Of a DNA stretch of 64,000 nucleotides, positions 42,614 to 51,726 are shown one piece after another. The notes beneath the pieces are model-generated. The model had not been told where the DNA came from and searched no databases. It saw only the letters and a program-made list of their open reading frames with translations. The position numbers and the translations under genes were made by a program. The stretch comes from Glutamicibacter halophytocola (GTDB taxonomy: Bacteria > Actinomycetota > Actinomycetes > Actinomycetales > Micrococcaceae): NCBI RefSeq assembly GCF_001302565.1, contig NZ_CP012750.1:124001-188000 (forward strand), written 5' to 3'. Positions within the stretch are counted from its first letter, which is position 1, and each line of letters begins with the position of its first letter.

Positions 42614-42636
42614 CATCTAGAGTTTTGGGATTGTGG

Positions 42637-44097
42637 TTATGCCGCAGAGGCTTCCGGGGCATCGCGCCGGCTCAGTTTTTCCTTGAAGTCGTTGAACCAT
42701 TTTGAATCGGTCGTCAACTGCGGGAAAGGCTTGTGAATGTATCCGGTCGCCGGTGGAGCTGTGGACCGATACGACATCCCGGATACCGGATTGATGAGCA
42801 TGGTGTGCTGGTCCTTCAAGAGGGTAAATTCAAACCAGCCGCGGGCCTCTTTGGTTTTGTTGCAGACCTTGCAGCGGCCGCAGCAATTATGCACGCTGGT
42901 CTTTCCGCCCTTTGCGTACTGTTTCACGTGGTCTGCTTCTTCGACGATTCCGTCGCAAAAAGGTGTGCGGCAATGCCGGTCTCGAATGCTGATGAATTTT
43001 TTGAGCTTCTCCGGGAAGATCCGGGCTTTGGAATCCATGCTTATCAAATCCTGATCTCCGGGTGCCGTGTAGATCCTGGAAAGTTCAGTCAGCACTTCAA
43101 TCTGCTCAATGTGTTCCGGAGTGAGTCTTGCTTCCATCTCTTCAAAGGTCAGTTCGTTCTCGATTTGATGTCCGCCGATCCATTCACGAACATCCTGTGC
43201 GGGGATGTATCCGTAGCCTTCAAGGTATGCGGGTTCCCGTTCGCCCTGGAACAGGGCTCGATCAGTCATGATGACGCCAACCTGCAAATTGATCGGCATC
43301 TTTGAAGGCTCGCCGATCATCATGTAGCTAAAGAGGATATCGGCCCTGATCTGTTCGAGAGTGCGCTTGTCGCCCTTCTTCTTGAGCTTGCGGGACTCCT
43401 TGTAGAGATAGTTTCTAAGTCCCATGCCGGGAAGCAGCGGGAACTGCGCAGTTAGCTTCACGCTGCCGGACGCTTCATCGATCTCCATGCGAGCGAATCG
43501 GCGCTCTTCGATGGTTTTATGCTCCTTGGAGACCGGATCGGAATTGTAGGAAAGCGTGAATTTCCGAACGGTGTCCTTGATCTGGTTCCGACCCATGCAC
43601 TCGAACATGTCTGGATTCTGGCCGTAGATCTCATCAAATTCTGTACGGCGTTGCGCTTTGACGGTCTGCAGCTCGTTGAGGATTGCCAAGACTTGGGGTT
43701 CGGTAAATTCACCCCTGGAAAATGCGGCGGCAATATTAGGTGTGTCTTCTAGCAAGATGCGGCAGTTGACTAGGTAGTTGCGGAATCCGGTTGGGGATTG
43801 TTTGCGGGCGATGGCCACGCTGCCGGCTGCGCCGCGGGTCTGATCATCCAGGTTGACTCCGCGTTCTTCATGATCGCGAACAAACTCTTTCTCCAGATGA
43901 TAGGAAAGGCAGGCTTGCTGGAATCGGGCAGAAGCGATGAGGGCTTCGAGCACCTCTATGCCACGGACGCAGTCGGCTTTACCGCCGTGGTCTTGCATCC
44001 ACGCCAGTTCTTTCTGCAGTGCGAGCCAGTGGTTTTCGAACTCCTCTGGCTCTACCGCTGGGGGCAGGCTATCTCCGTGCGCCTTTGCTTCGGACAT
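42637..44097 (-). CDS. DUF222-HNH endonuclease
   Basis: The 486-residue protein has an N-terminal DUF222 (13E12-type) helical region and a C-terminal HNH nuclease with zinc Cys pairs: HCRTPFCDGIVEEADHVKQYAKGG, NCCGRCKVCNKTKEARGW. The central HV, N and H-like positions of the beta-beta-alpha metal fold are visible. Such proteins are frequent in actinobacteria, some in mobile contexts, but no mobile genes adjoin this one. The transcript appears leaderless: a -10 box (44104-44109) ends six bases before the ATG. Confidence 0.88.
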   Translation of the reverse strand: MSEAKAHGDSLPPAVEPEEFENHWLALQKELAWMQDHGGKADCVRGIEVLEALIASARFQQACLSYHLEKEFVRDHEERGVNLDDQTRGAAGSVAIARKQSPTGFRNYLVNCRILLEDTPNIAAAFSRGEFTEPQVLAILNELQTVKAQRRTEFDEIYGQNPDMFECMGRNQIKDTVRKFTLSYNSDPVSKEHKTIEERRFARMEIDEASGSVKLTAQFPLLPGMGLRNYLYKESRKLKKKGDKRTLEQIRADILFSYMMIGEPSKMPINLQVGVIMTDRALFQGEREPAYLEGYGYIPAQDVREWIGGHQIENELTFEEMEARLTPEHIEQIEVLTELSRIYTAPGDQDLISMDSKARIFPEKLKKFISIRDRHCRTPFCDGIVEEADHVKQYAKGGKTSVHNCCGRCKVCNKTKEARGWFEFTLLKDQHTMLINPVSGMSYRSTAPPATGYIHKPFPQLTTDSKWFNDFKEKLSRRDAPEASAA

Positions 44098-44103
44098 GTT
44101 CTA

Positions 44104-44132
44104 ATTATACTTCGTAATCTCGAATATGTCTT
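44104..44132 (-). promoter_or_regulatory. Promoter of the HNH gene
   Basis: On the minus strand AAGACA (44132-44127), 17-bp spacer, TATAAT (44109-44104). Six bases separate the -10 from the ATG, so transcription should start at or next to the ATG and no Shine-Dalgarno is present. Confidence 0.65.
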
Positions 44133-44175
44133 CGAATAATGTGGAAAACTTTAACCAGAGCCAGGGCGGTTCTGG

Positions 44176-45768
44176 CTAGCTCCTGGCGAGGAAGTTCAGC
44201 GCGAGGTAGAGCTCCTGGCGCACGTCTGCCCGGTTCAGGTCCTTGTCGAGAACCTCGCCGATGGTAGCGATGTGGCGGCGCACGGAATTGCGATGCAGGT
44301 CGATGTTCTTTGATGTTTGGTCCCACGATCCGTTGGCCTCCAGCCAGCCTTGAAGCACCTCTAGATAGAGGTCGCGACGGGCATCGGGCAGTTCAAGGAT
44401 TGGCGCGAGGGCCTCTTCGGCGAGTTGCTTGCCTGCCTGCGGCGGCAGGAGGGACAGGAATGAGCGCGGAATGGATCGGGTATCGAGGCTCTGGCGCTTT
44501 TCGCGGATGCGGGGGAGCAGTCCGGTGGCCTGGGCTTGCAGGTCGCCCAATTTTTCGCCGAGCTGGAGGTCGGCTGGCTCTGGGGTGCTGAAGGCGGCGA
44601 CGTACCCGGCAGTTTTGAGCCGATCGAATATGGCCTGGGTCGGCTTGGTCCGCGTGAGCGCAATGAAGTGGTCGTCCTGCTGCATTGCCAGGTGGGTGTC
44701 CAGGAGTGCTTGGAGGTGGGTGAGGTGCAGTGTGAGCGGTTGTTCGGCGGGGGCGTCCAGCGGCGAAATGACCGCAACGCGGATGGGCTGCGTGCTGCCG
44801 CCGCCAAGGCTTGCGGCCAGCAGGGCGAGGTCCGGGGCGTCGAGAGTGGCGCGCGAACGCAGGAGCAGTGCGGTGGCCAGCTGGGTTGAGGCGGGGGAGC
44901 TGGCGGCGCGTTCGCGCGCGAGGACGTCGAGCAGGCCCAGCGCGGTGGCGATCAGGTTGTGGTCAAAGGCCGACGGGGTGCGCGCGAAGCCGATGCATAG
45001 TACGCCCAGAAGTGGCGCGCGGCCGGACGAGGCGAGCGTGGCGCGGATCGGAAAAGCCAGGTCAACCTGCGAATCTGAGCGGTGCATGGCAAATTGCTGG
45101 TTGTTGGCGCCGCTGGCGGCCTGTTCGAAGAGCTCGGATTTGAGCTGGTCGCCGAGGTCGGCGGTTTCGGCGGCGGAGGTCTCGTGGCGGACCTTACCCT
45201 CGGATCCGAGCAGGCGGACGCTGGCCTTGAGCCGCTGGGAGAGCACGGCGGCCAGCTGGGCTTCGGGGTCCGGGTGGGCCAGGCAGCGCAGGAGGGCGCG
45301 GTTGGCTTCGGCGCTGCCGCGCAGCTGGGCGGCATTGTCGGCCTCGATCAGTTGCGCGAAGGCGATGCCGATGGCGGCGAAGGGGACGCTGGGCGGAATT
45401 TCCAGCAGTGGCAGGTCGTGCTCGCGGCAGGCGTCGAGCACGGTGGGCGGGATGGCGGTGAAGTAGGGCTCGAGGCCGAAGCCCAGGGCGCTGACCTTGG
45501 CCTGGGCGAGCCGGGCGATGAATTGCCGGACCTGCTCGGGGTTCTGATCATGGCCGAGCAGCGGGAAGCCGCTGGTGAGGATCATTTCCTCGTCGAGCAG
45601 GTAGTCGGTGGGATCGTCCATGTCGCTGGCCTCGACCCAGCGCAGCGGCCGATCGCCGGCGTCGTGGGCCAGGGAGATTTCCGGGGGCAGCTGGCGCAGG
45701 AAGCGGCGCAGCGTGATGCCGGGAGCTGTCGCGTCGAACACTGATTGCTGTGGTGCGGAATGTCCCAT
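44176..45768 (-). CDS. PucR-family transcriptional regulator
   Basis: The 530-residue protein has an N-terminal purine catabolism-type domain (with DAGDRPLRWVEASDMDDPTDYL and ARLAQAKVSALGFGLEPYF), a long middle GAF-like region, and a C-terminal PucR helix-turn-helix (NIDLHRNSVRRHIATIGEVL). Regulators of this class control nitrogen-compound use. It is divergent from the APC permease and amine oxidase genes (114-base gap), which are its probable targets. Confidence 0.88.
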   Translation of the reverse strand: MGHSAPQQSVFDATAPGITLRRFLRQLPPEISLAHDAGDRPLRWVEASDMDDPTDYLLDEEMILTSGFPLLGHDQNPEQVRQFIARLAQAKVSALGFGLEPYFTAIPPTVLDACREHDLPLLEIPPSVPFAAIGIAFAQLIEADNAAQLRGSAEANRALLRCLAHPDPEAQLAAVLSQRLKASVRLLGSEGKVRHETSAAETADLGDQLKSELFEQAASGANNQQFAMHRSDSQVDLAFPIRATLASSGRAPLLGVLCIGFARTPSAFDHNLIATALGLLDVLARERAASSPASTQLATALLLRSRATLDAPDLALLAASLGGGSTQPIRVAVISPLDAPAEQPLTLHLTHLQALLDTHLAMQQDDHFIALTRTKPTQAIFDRLKTAGYVAAFSTPEPADLQLGEKLGDLQAQATGLLPRIREKRQSLDTRSIPRSFLSLLPPQAGKQLAEEALAPILELPDARRDLYLEVLQGWLEANGSWDQTSKNIDLHRNSVRRHIATIGEVLDKDLNRADVRQELYLALNFLARS

Positions 45769-45882
45769 GAGAAACTATTTTAGTTCAAAACTTACATCTT
45801 GAGAGCCGGATCACAGATCTAGGCTTGAAGGCGGAAGAAAAACCACAGTGCAGCACAATCCACAATGCAGCGAGGACCCGAG

Positions 45883-47367
45883 ATGAACAGCACCACCGGC
45901 GCCAGGCCGAAACAAGCCACTGGCCTTGGCCCGCAGCTGCGGCGCCGCAAGCCGATCCAGCAGATGATCGGCGACGCGGAATCCAGCTCATCGGGCGGTG
46001 CGCTGCGCCGCACCCTGGGCATGTGGCAGCTGACCATGATCAGCGTCGGCGCCACCATGGGCACCGGAATTCTGGTGATCCTGGGCGCGACCGTGCCGAT
46101 CGCCGGCCCGGCCATCTGGATCTCCTTCGTGATCGCTGGCGTGACCGCGCTGCTTTCGGCCGTGTCCTACGCGGAAATGGCAGGCATGGTGCCGGTGGCC
46201 GGCTCCAGCTACTCCTATTCCTACGCGACCATGGGCGAAGGGATCGCCTGGATCTGCGGCTGGTGCCTGGTGCTCGAATACGCGGTCTCGGTAGCCGCGG
46301 TGGCGGTGGGCGCCGGCGAATATGTCAACGAAACCCTGCGGGCCTTTAATATGCAGCTGCCCGCCTCTTTGGCCGGCGGGCCGGCCGAAGGCGGGGTGGT
46401 GAACCTGCCGGCGCTGATCGTCGTGGTGCTGGCCACCTTGCTGCTGGTGCGCGGAGCGCGCGAATCGGCGATCGTGAACACCATCGTGGTGGTCATCAAG
46501 GCCGGCATCCTCGTCTTCTTCTCGATCGTCGCCTTCAGCGCCTTCAACGCCGGCAACTTCGAGCCGCTGCTGCCGATGGGCGCTGCCGGCGTGACCGCGG
46601 CGGCCTCCAGCGTGTTCTTCTCCTATATCGGTTTCGACGCCGCCTCCACGGCCGGCGAAGAGGCCAAGAACCCCAAGCGCGATCTGCCGCGCGCGATCAT
46701 GCTCTCGATGCTGATCGTGACCATCACCTACGTTTTGGTGGCGGTCTCCGCGATCGGCGCCCGCGAGTGGACCTGGTTCGAGGGCACCGAAGCCGCGCTG
46801 GTGCAGATCGTCGGCGAGCTGACCGGACAGCCCTGGCTGGTGCTGGTCTTTGCGCTGGCCTCGGTGCTGGCCATCGCCTCGGTGGTGCTGACCGTGCTCT
46901 ACGGGCAGACCCGCATCCTGCTGTCCATGTCCCGCGACGGTCTGGTGCCGGCGGCCTTCGGCAAGATCTCCCCGCGCACCGGAACCCCGGTGATCGGCAC
47001 CCTGATCACCGGCATCCTGGTGGCGATCACCGCCGGGTTCATCCCGCTGGGCGCGCTGGCCGACGCGACGAGCATCGGCACCCTGTTCGCCTTCGCGCTG
47101 GTGGGCGTCTCGGTGATGTACCTGCGCCGCAAGCAGCCGCTGGCACCGCGCACCTTCAAGGTGCCCTTCTACCCGATCACCCCGATCCTCGGCGTGGCCG
47201 CCTGCCTGTTCCTGATGAGCCAGCTGGGCTGGCACACCTGGCTGGTCTTCGGGATCTGGATGGCCGTGGGCATCGTGATCTACCTGGCCTATGGCCGCCG
47301 CCGCTCGGTGCTCGGGAAGCTGAGCAAGCAGGAATATATCGACAGCCACCTTTTGAACAGCAAGTAG
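45883..47367 (+). CDS. APC-superfamily amino acid/amine permease
   Basis: The 494-residue permease has 12 predicted helices. The first reads TLGMWQLTMISVGATMGTGI (core ISVGATMGTGILV), with further APC motifs SFVIAGVTALLSAVSYAEMA and FFSYIGFDAASTAGEEAKNP, which is typical of the cationic amino acid subgroup. ATG at 45883 follows GAGGACCC. It is probably co-transcribed with the amine oxidase 17 bases downstream and supplies its substrate. Confidence 0.88.
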   Translation: MNSTTGARPKQATGLGPQLRRRKPIQQMIGDAESSSSGGALRRTLGMWQLTMISVGATMGTGILVILGATVPIAGPAIWISFVIAGVTALLSAVSYAEMAGMVPVAGSSYSYSYATMGEGIAWICGWCLVLEYAVSVAAVAVGAGEYVNETLRAFNMQLPASLAGGPAEGGVVNLPALIVVVLATLLLVRGARESAIVNTIVVVIKAGILVFFSIVAFSAFNAGNFEPLLPMGAAGVTAAASSVFFSYIGFDAASTAGEEAKNPKRDLPRAIMLSMLIVTITYVLVAVSAIGAREWTWFEGTEAALVQIVGELTGQPWLVLVFALASVLAIASVVLTVLYGQTRILLSMSRDGLVPAAFGKISPRTGTPVIGTLITGILVAITAGFIPLGALADATSIGTLFAFALVGVSVMYLRRKQPLAPRTFKVPFYPITPILGVAACLFLMSQLGWHTWLVFGIWMAVGIVIYLAYGRRRSVLGKLSKQEYIDSHLLNSK

Positions 47368-47384
47368 GAACACAGGATTTTTTC

Positions 47385-49055
47385 ATGAACAGCACCAATC
47401 CCATCACCATGCTCAACCCGGACTTCCCGTTCAGCTACGACCTCTACCTGGCCAACGACGCCGGCCTGGGCTCGGTGCCCGAGTCGCTCTATGGCACCGA
47501 GGTGGCAGTGATCGGCGCCGGGCTTTCCGGCCTGGTCACCGCGTACGAGCTGATGAAGCTGGGCCTGAAGCCGGTGGTGTACGAGGCCGACCAGATCGGC
47601 GGGCGGCTGCGCACCGCAAGCTTCGCCGCGGCCCCGCAGATCACCTGCGACCTGGGCGGCATGCGCTTCCCGGTCTCCAGCAAGGCGCTGTACCACTACA
47701 TCGAGCTGCTGGGCCTGGACACCTACGATTTCCCGAACCCGCTGGCCGAGCCCACCGACTCCACGGTGATCGAGCTCAAGGGGCAGAAGATCTATGTGGA
47801 GGACCCGGCCGACCTGCCGGTCTTCTACCAGGAAGTGGCCGACGCCTGGAAGCAGGCGCTGCGCGAAGACGCCCACTTCGAGCAGATGCAGCAGGCCATC
47901 CGCGACCGCGATGCCAAAATGATCAAGGAACTCTGGGACTCGATGCTCCAGGAGTTCGACGAGGAAAGCTTCTACGGGTTCATCGCGAACTCCAAGGCCT
48001 TCAAGCAGGCCGGCTTCGAGCACCGCGAGGCCTTTGGCCAGGTGGGCTTCGGCTCCGGCGGCTGGGACACCGACTTCCCCAACTCGATCCTGGAAATCCT
48101 GCGCGTGGTCTACACCGACGCCGACGACTACCACCGCGGCATCACCGGGGGAGCGGCCAAGCTGCCCGAGGCCCTGTGGAACCACGCCCCGGAAAAGATG
48201 GCGCACTGGCCGGCGGGCACTTCCCTGTCCTCGCTGCACTCCGGCGCCCCGCGCGGCGCGGTGGCCAAGGTCTACCGCACCGGAAACCCGGGCTTCAACG
48301 GCGCGAACACCATCGAGGTCACCGAGCGCTTTGGCCGCACCCAAGAATTCGGCGCCGTGGTCTCCACGGTGCAGTCCTGGCTGCTGTCCACCGGCATCGA
48401 CACCGACGAGGAGCTGTTCGGCGCAGAACTGTGGACCGCGATCGAGCGCAGCCACTACATGCAGTCCTCGAAGACCTTCGTGATGGTGGATCGCCCGTTC
48501 TGGAAGGACCGCGACCCGGTGACCGGAGAATACGCCATGTCCATGACGCTCACCGACCGGCTGAACCGCGCCACCTACCTGCTGGATCACGGCGAGGACC
48601 AGCCGGCGGTCATCCTGCTCTCCTACACCTGGAACGACGATGCGCTGAAGTGGCTGTCCCTGTCGGCCGAACGCCGGATGGAGCTGATGCTGCACTCGCT
48701 GGAGAAGATCTACCCGGGCGTGGATATCCGCAGCCACATCGTGGGCCAGCCGATCACCGTGTCCTGGGAGTCCGATCCGAACTTCATGGGCGCGTTCAAG
48801 GCCAACCTGCCCGGCCACTACCGCTACCAGCAGCGCCTGTACACCCACTTCGACCAGCAAGGCATGGATGCTGCGCACCGCGGCATCTTCCTGGCCGGCG
48901 ACGACGTGTCCTGGACTGCCGGCTGGGCCGAAGGCGCGGTGACCACGGGCCTGAACGCGCTGTGGGGCGTGGTCAAGCACCTGGGCGGCGAAGACGCCGC
49001 CGCCAATCCCGGCCCGGGCCAGTTCCTGGCTGAGATTGGCCCCAAGGCGCTGTAG
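47385..49055 (+). CDS. Flavin monoamine oxidase-family protein
   Basis: The 556-residue FAD enzyme has the Rossmann motif VAVIGAGLSGLVTAYEL, the RxGGR motif (QIGGRLRT), SKALYHYIELLG and the C-terminal FAD-binding GDDVSWTAGWAEGAV, as in tryptophan 2-monooxygenase/L-amino acid oxidases. It oxidises a primary amine or amino acid with O2. ATG at 47385 is chosen; the frame is open far upstream but that part overlaps the permease. With permease and PucR regulator it forms an amine-use module. Confidence 0.87.
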   Translation: MNSTNPITMLNPDFPFSYDLYLANDAGLGSVPESLYGTEVAVIGAGLSGLVTAYELMKLGLKPVVYEADQIGGRLRTASFAAAPQITCDLGGMRFPVSSKALYHYIELLGLDTYDFPNPLAEPTDSTVIELKGQKIYVEDPADLPVFYQEVADAWKQALREDAHFEQMQQAIRDRDAKMIKELWDSMLQEFDEESFYGFIANSKAFKQAGFEHREAFGQVGFGSGGWDTDFPNSILEILRVVYTDADDYHRGITGGAAKLPEALWNHAPEKMAHWPAGTSLSSLHSGAPRGAVAKVYRTGNPGFNGANTIEVTERFGRTQEFGAVVSTVQSWLLSTGIDTDEELFGAELWTAIERSHYMQSSKTFVMVDRPFWKDRDPVTGEYAMSMTLTDRLNRATYLLDHGEDQPAVILLSYTWNDDALKWLSLSAERRMELMLHSLEKIYPGVDIRSHIVGQPITVSWESDPNFMGAFKANLPGHYRYQQRLYTHFDQQGMDAAHRGIFLAGDDVSWTAGWAEGAVTTGLNALWGVVKHLGGEDAAANPGPGQFLAEIGPKAL

Positions 49056-49063
49056 CTACACGT

Positions 49064-49098
49064 CCTGTCGGCGCCGGGAAGCGATCCGGCGCCACAGG
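49064..49098. terminator. Bidirectional hairpin after the amine oxidase
   Basis: CCTGT/ACAGG (49064-49068/49094-49098) and GGCGCCGG/CCGGCGCC (49070-49077/49086-49093) form one stem between the convergent amine oxidase and cyclase-family genes. Confidence 0.8.
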
Positions 49099-49113
49099 GC
49101 AGTTAGTTTGGGC

Positions 49114-50094
49114 TCAAAGCACCGCGGTGGCATTGGCCGGCGACCCGGTGCCTCCCACAACGTTTAATGGCTTGATCGTCAGCAGGCACTCCCATCGTTG
49201 CAGCTGGCTCATTCGCCGTGCCAGCGGGTCCAGGCGCCACAGCTCCCCGAGCGGAAGGCCGAGCTTCGCCAGGAATTCCTGGTGCATCATTCCGCGGTCA
49301 TTCGGAGCCGAGGCGAGGAACGGGGAATTGGCGGCCGGCGGCAGGCATTCGACGGCAAAGTTATCTGCCGCCAGGATGCTCAGCCCCGAATCCCAGGCCC
49401 AGTCCAGCAGCTGTTCGGACTGCACCAGCCCGGTAGCCTTGCCGCAGTCGCGCTGCCTGGATTTCTCTTCGGGGGACAGCGCCAGGAACCACTCGCTCCA
49501 GCCGGTGTGGACCATCAGCGCATCGCCTTCTTCTGCAGTAATTCCCTGGTGGTCCAGGGCTTCGAGCAGCAGCGAAAGCGGGATCTGCTCCCCGTGTGCG
49601 TGATCCAGCTGCCGGCCCCGGGCCCTGGAAAACCCGTCGAGGTCCACCAGGAGGCCACGGGTAACGATGGGCTGATCCGACCAGTACTGGATTCCCAGCT
49701 CGGTGGTTCCAGGGACGATCTTTTCGTCGGGCACGCCGTTGTAGAAGCCGACCTCGTCAGAACGGCGGTGGCGCAGCCCATCGATCTGCGACGAGCCCTG
49801 CAGGTAGAAGCCGTCCAGATAGTCGTCGCGATGGGCCGGATGATTGCCAAAAATATGGTGCTCTGGCGCGCCACGGGTTTTGGACATGCCCGGCGAAAAG
49901 GCATCGATCGGATAATCCAGCCCGAAGCATTCGCCCAGGCGCACCGATGCGGCCGCGGCAATGCGCTTGGCTGCATCAATTTTGCCCGGAGCTCCGGCCA
50001 AGGGGGAGGCGAACAGGTCCCATGAGGTACCGGCAAGCCGGCCCGGGCGCTGTTTCAGCTCGGCACGAGTGGGGTACTTTTTCTTCCCGCTCAT
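49114..50094 (-). CDS. Cyclase-family metal-dependent hydrolase
   Basis: The 326-residue protein belongs to the cyclase family (kynurenine formamidase-like fold) by GSSQIDGLRHRRSDEVG, VLVDL-type strand GLLVDLDGFSRARG, EGDALMVHTGWSEWF and a C-terminal LLTIKPLNVVGGTGSPANATAVL. The usual HxGTHxD metal motif is replaced by GSSQIDGLRH, a known variant subgroup, so the reaction cannot be fixed. ATG at 50094 overlaps the stop of the small membrane protein upstream (ATGA). It is last in the permease-dehydrogenase-aldolase cluster. Confidence 0.82.
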   Translation of the reverse strand: MSGKKKYPTRAELKQRPGRLAGTSWDLFASPLAGAPGKIDAAKRIAAAASVRLGECFGLDYPIDAFSPGMSKTRGAPEHHIFGNHPAHRDDYLDGFYLQGSSQIDGLRHRRSDEVGFYNGVPDEKIVPGTTELGIQYWSDQPIVTRGLLVDLDGFSRARGRQLDHAHGEQIPLSLLLEALDHQGITAEEGDALMVHTGWSEWFLALSPEEKSRQRDCGKATGLVQSEQLLDWAWDSGLSILAADNFAVECLPPAANSPFLASAPNDRGMMHQEFLAKLGLPLGELWRLDPLARRMSQLQRWECLLTIKPLNVVGGTGSPANATAVL

Positions 50095-50339
50095 TTGGAA
50101 ACGTTCTCCTGGGCGTATTTGCGCGGGGTGGAGCCTGCATGAAGCAGCAGGTACGCGGCGATCGAGGCGGTGGAGGCGCAGATGCAAAGGACCGTCTTGA
50201 ACACCGAGTTCGGTGCGGTCAGCAGCGGCGCGTTGCCGAGGATAATCCCGGCTAATTGCAGCAGGACAAACACGATTCCACCGCCCAGGGCCAGAGCCAG
50301 CGAGGCGACGAAGGTTTTTCGAAGTACAAGTTGGTACAT
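50091..50339 (-). CDS. Small two-helix membrane protein, partner of the TRAP-like permease
   Basis: An 82-residue protein with two hydrophobic helices (about residues 10-33 and 45-67). It lies 16 bases after the large permease gene and overlaps the cyclase-family gene by four bases. Its place is that of the small DctQ-like subunit of TRAP transporters, but it is half the usual size. Sequence similarity to DctQ is not evident, so this is inferred from context. Confidence 0.6.
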   Translation of the reverse strand: MYQLVLRKTFVASLALALGGGIVFVLLQLAGIILGNAPLLTAPNSVFKTVLCICASTASIAAYLLLHAGSTPRKYAQENVSK

Positions 50340-50355
50340 TTTGGCTCCTTGGGGG

Positions 50356-51693
50356 TTAGACCGGCAAGATCCCGGACGCGATCAGCACGCCGATAGCCAG
50401 CAATGGCAGTGCGTAGAACAGCATCATCCGGCGGAAGGTGCTGTATGGGTTGACCCCGGCGATGCCGCAGGCAACGTAGAGGGGAGCGCCTCCGGGCGGA
50501 ACAGCTGCTTCGCAGGAGGAGAATACCAGCACGGCCACCGCGGCGGTCGGGGCAGGGACCCCTGCGGCAACAAGGGCAGCCACTCCCACGGTGCCCACGG
50601 CCGCCATTGTCGCAGTCGAGGACAGCGGGGCCGCGACGGCAATGACAATCAGGCCGATCACCAGGGCAAGCAGCCACACCGGCAGCGAAAGCTGGTTCAG
50701 CACCGTGGTGAGCTGCTCGGGCAATCCGGTGCTGGCCAGGGCGTTGGCTCCGGCGAAGGCGAAAAGCACGGTGACGCCGACAATGCCAAAACGGGGGATG
50801 GAGTCCTCGATCATGCGCGACCAGGCCTTGAGGCTGCGGGGCAATTTGCCCAGCCCGAGCAGCAGGCCCATGGCGATCAACGCGATGGGGATCCAGAAGA
50901 TCGGGCTGATCGCCTTGGCAACGTTGGTTTGGGTGTAGCTGCTCAAGGCCTCGGCGACAGCGCCGCTGGTGATGATCATCGGAATGGCAACGCCGACAAA
51001 AAGCAGGAGGGTGCTCCAGCCTTGCCTGAATGCCACCGATAGCAGCTGGCGCTGTTCGGCAGGGGTGGCTTGCGCGCCACTGCGGCGAACCAGGATATAG
51101 GTGACCACCAACCTGTGCGCCACGCACCAAAGCCCGCCAAAAATCAAGGGGACCAAGAGCTCATTGGCCGAGAGCAGCGGCCCGACGGTGGAGGAGCCAA
51201 CCAGAACGAACATCGAAGCGCTGAAGGGGAAGGTGATTCCCATGCCCGCGTTGCCGGCCACGATGGTGGCAGCGGTGGGGCGGTCGATCTTCGAGCGCTC
51301 CATCCACGGAATGGTAATTGATCCCACCGTCGCGGCGATGGCCGCCTGATTGTGCACGATGCTGCCCAAGCTGGCCGAGGACACCGTGGACACGTAGGCC
51401 GCCCCGCCCTTGTGGCCGCCGATCAGCGAATCCAGCAGGTTGATCATGCGTTCCATGACCCCGGCGCGTTCGAGCAGGTAGCCCATGAACACAAAAATCA
51501 CCGTCGCATAGACGATTTCATCGGTGAGCGCTTCATAGAGCGCCGCCCAGCCAACCGGGAGCATCTGGCTGCCGCTGAATGCCGCGGCCACGATGAAGCC
51601 GAGAATCATCGCCTCGCCAACGTTGCGGCGCATCAGCACCGTCCAAATGATGATGACCGCGAGGTAGGCGCCCAGCGCCCAGATGCCAATCAT
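50356..51693 (-). CDS. TRAP-type large permease (DctM-like) protein
   Basis: The 445-residue membrane protein has about 12 helices. It shows repeated halves: an N-terminal MGYLLERAGVMERMINLLDSLIGG with SASLGSIVHNQAAIAATVGSITIP, and a later LSSTATMAAVGTVGVAALVAAG with SSCEAAVPPGGAPLYVACGIAGVNP, which fit DctM/IT-superfamily permeases. No DctP-type binding protein gene is adjacent. It stands with an RraA aldolase and a 6-phosphogluconate-dehydrogenase-like enzyme, so a carboxylate substrate is likely. Confidence 0.8.
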   Translation of the reverse strand: MIGIWALGAYLAVIIIWTVLMRRNVGEAMILGFIVAAAFSGSQMLPVGWAALYEALTDEIVYATVIFVFMGYLLERAGVMERMINLLDSLIGGHKGGAAYVSTVSSASLGSIVHNQAAIAATVGSITIPWMERSKIDRPTAATIVAGNAGMGITFPFSASMFVLVGSSTVGPLLSANELLVPLIFGGLWCVAHRLVVTYILVRRSGAQATPAEQRQLLSVAFRQGWSTLLLFVGVAIPMIITSGAVAEALSSYTQTNVAKAISPIFWIPIALIAMGLLLGLGKLPRSLKAWSRMIEDSIPRFGIVGVTVLFAFAGANALASTGLPEQLTTVLNQLSLPVWLLALVIGLIVIAVAAPLSSTATMAAVGTVGVAALVAAGVPAPTAAVAVLVFSSCEAAVPPGGAPLYVACGIAGVNPYSTFRRMMLFYALPLLAIGVLIASGILPV

Positions 51694-51726
51694 GCTGTTT
51701 CCTTCCAGAGCTTGCCAGCGTCGCTG

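Noticed and set aside
46767..47384. A long in-frame extension of the amine oxidase through the permease gene
   Set aside because: This part lies within the permease in another frame and has no amine oxidase similarity; ATG at 47385 begins the recognisable domain.
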